Of a stretch of 6,162 nt of DNA, positions 5,369 to 6,162 are shown in pieces. Numbering within the stretch: the first letter of the stretch is position 1; each line of letters opens with the position of its first letter. The position numbers were made by a program, and so were the translations under genes. A model generated the notes under the pieces. The model was not told where the DNA came from. It ran no database searches and worked only from the letters and a program-made list of their open reading frames with translations. Source of the stretch: Desulfobacteraceae bacterium (GTDB taxonomy: Bacteria; Desulfobacterota; Desulfobacteria; Desulfobacterales; UBA11574); NCBI GenBank assembly GCA_002868985.1, contig PKTV01000493.1, forward strand, positions 1-6,162, in the 5' to 3' direction.

Positions 5369-5393
5369 AACCCTTGAATCCTTGACCCCTTGT
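5369..5393 (-). repeat. Right inverted repeat of four-helix-bundle cassette
   Basis: Bases 5369-5392 are an exact inverted copy of 5115-5138. Read on the minus strand it consists of ACAAGGGG, TCAAGGAT and TCAAGGGT, the same 8-bp unit. The similarity decays outward (AAGGGT at 5399-5394). Confidence 0.9.
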
Positions 5394-5442
5394 ACCCTTT
5401 GGAATTACACCAACGCTTTTGGAGAGGATCCCATAAAGAAGA

Positions 5443-6162
5443 TCATTTATCCTGATATGTTTCTTTTGTCAAAAAAGTGCAGATCAGGGATAAAACGGAA
5501 GACCCGAGAAGAATAAGGATGAGCATCGTGTAGGCTTCGAGGGAATATCCACCGGCATCGGACTTGGGATACGCATCCAAAACCCGGCCTAAAAGGGGCA
5601 TAAAAATAGCACCGCCTAAAAATGGAAAAAGGTTTACCATTCCGGTTGAAGTGCCGGCAATTTCCACGGGAAAAAGCTCTTTAATAAGGGTAAATCCGAA
5701 GATAACCACTGCTGAAGCACAAATTGAAAAAACAAAAAAGAAAATATACAGAGCGATACGGGGAAGGCCGGCCGGGTAAATGCTTAGAAAGGCGAGTTCT
5801 ATAACCAGCACCAGGTTGCACAGAATAAATGGCTTCTTTCGGCTTTTCATGACCTTGTCCGATATAAATCCTAAAGGAGGGCTTCCGACAATCATACCCC
5901 ATGCAATCATACTGAGCACCGTGCCGGCTTGGGCCCGGGTCATGCCGTAAACATCCATCAGATAAGGCCCGCCCCACAATCCTCCGATGGAAAAAGATAT
6001 GCCGATGACACAAAAAGCCCAGATAGCCGGTGGCCAGAAACGTCCTGAAGTGACGACCATCTTCATGCCGCTGAACAGGTCAATGCCTTCTTGCGTTTCA
6101 TCCCGATTGGGAGTGATTGGCGATAACCCCATCTCGGATGGCCGGTTGCGAACAAACACATA
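5443..6162 (-). CDS. MFS transporter, C-terminal half (partial)
   Basis: The reading frame stays open through the right end of the window, so the N-terminal half and start codon lie outside; the visible GTG at 6159 is internal (a TAT codon precedes it in frame). The 239 or so visible residues correspond to the central cytoplasmic loop (FVRNRPSEMGLSPI, typical just after TM6) and the last six membrane helices. A loop motif GFISDKVMKSRKKP between the second and third visible helices matches the repeated MFS signature (G-x-x-x-D-[RK]). Helices rich in Phe/Ile/Leu follow (for example IALYIFFFVFSICASAVVIF), then the loop PVEIAGTSTGMVN and the end ETYQDK. It acts in the inner membrane as a proton- or solute-coupled carrier; the substrate cannot be deduced. 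It converges on the acyl-CoA dehydrogenase gene and is not in the same operon. No clear terminator follows its stop codon. Confidence 0.9.
   Translation of the reverse strand, partial: YVFVRNRPSEMGLSPITPNRDETQEGIDLFSGMKMVVTSGRFWPPAIWAFCVIGISFSIGGLWGGPYLMDVYGMTRAQAGTVLSMIAWGMIVGSPPLGFISDKVMKSRKKPFILCNLVLVIELAFLSIYPAGLPRIALYIFFFVFSICASAVVIFGFTLIKELFPVEIAGTSTGMVNLFPFLGGAIFMPLLGRVLDAYPKSDAGGYSLEAYTMLILILLGSSVLSLICTFLTKETYQDK

Noticed and set aside
5106..5393. CRISPR-like array from repeated TCAAGG units
   Set aside because: The units are 8 bp with no spacers, and the larger repeats are inverted, not direct.
1..6162. tRNA, rRNA, riboswitch or replication origin
   Set aside because: No cloverleaf with a T-loop consensus, no rRNA sequence, no recognised aptamer and no DnaA-box cluster was seen on either strand by reading.

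Overview
This looks like a chromosomal piece from a mesophilic, moderately AT-rich, fatty-acid-oxidising bacterium. The sequence style suggests a deltaproteobacterial (Desulfobacterota-type) sulfate reducer or relative. The main clues are the roughly 600-residue ETF-type acyl-CoA dehydrogenase, the FadR-like TetR regulator, the small CC-pair proteins and the four-helix-bundle (23S rRNA intervening-sequence protein) cassettes. This assignment is an inference; no rRNA or other marker gene is present.

Left part (about 60-2010): a divergent small-protein locus. On the minus strand an 85-residue AhpD/carboxymuconolactone-decarboxylase-like thiol protein with a CC...CC tail is followed, one base after its stop codon, by an ECF-type sigma factor. 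On the plus strand, across a 230-bp divergent spacer, lie a one-helix SHOCT-domain membrane protein and a 75-residue acidic protein with three Cys-Cys pairs. A possible ECF-type promoter sits upstream of the minus-strand pair. An exact 23-bp direct repeat (62-84 and 1986-2008) brackets the locus. Together these suggest a self-contained thiol- or metal-responsive regulatory unit, which is the best candidate here for something undescribed.

Middle (about 2010-3250): an AT-rich intergenic stretch holds two promoter-operator units. The better one is an 18-bp palindrome, TGAATGA-N4-TCATTCA, that almost exactly fills the spacer between a -35 and a -10 element; it matches the operator type known for Bacillus FadR. 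Downstream is a TetR/FadR-like regulator gene that is broken twice: its expected ATG reads ATT, and an in-frame TAA lies near codon 96. Between promoter and regulator is what appears to be the 5' remnant of a four-helix-bundle protein gene.

Right part (3253-6162): an intact 604-residue acyl-CoA dehydrogenase gene (first step of beta-oxidation) follows the broken regulator on the same strand. A hairpin follows it, then a truncated minus-strand four-helix-bundle gene enclosed by perfect 24-bp inverted repeats made of 8-bp TCAAGGNN units. Last is the C-terminal half of a convergent MFS transporter gene that runs off the window.

The regulator pseudogene, the intact operator and the dehydrogenase suggest a fatty-acid-responsive operon that has lost its local repressor. 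The remaining dehydrogenase may be derepressed or controlled by a related repressor encoded elsewhere.
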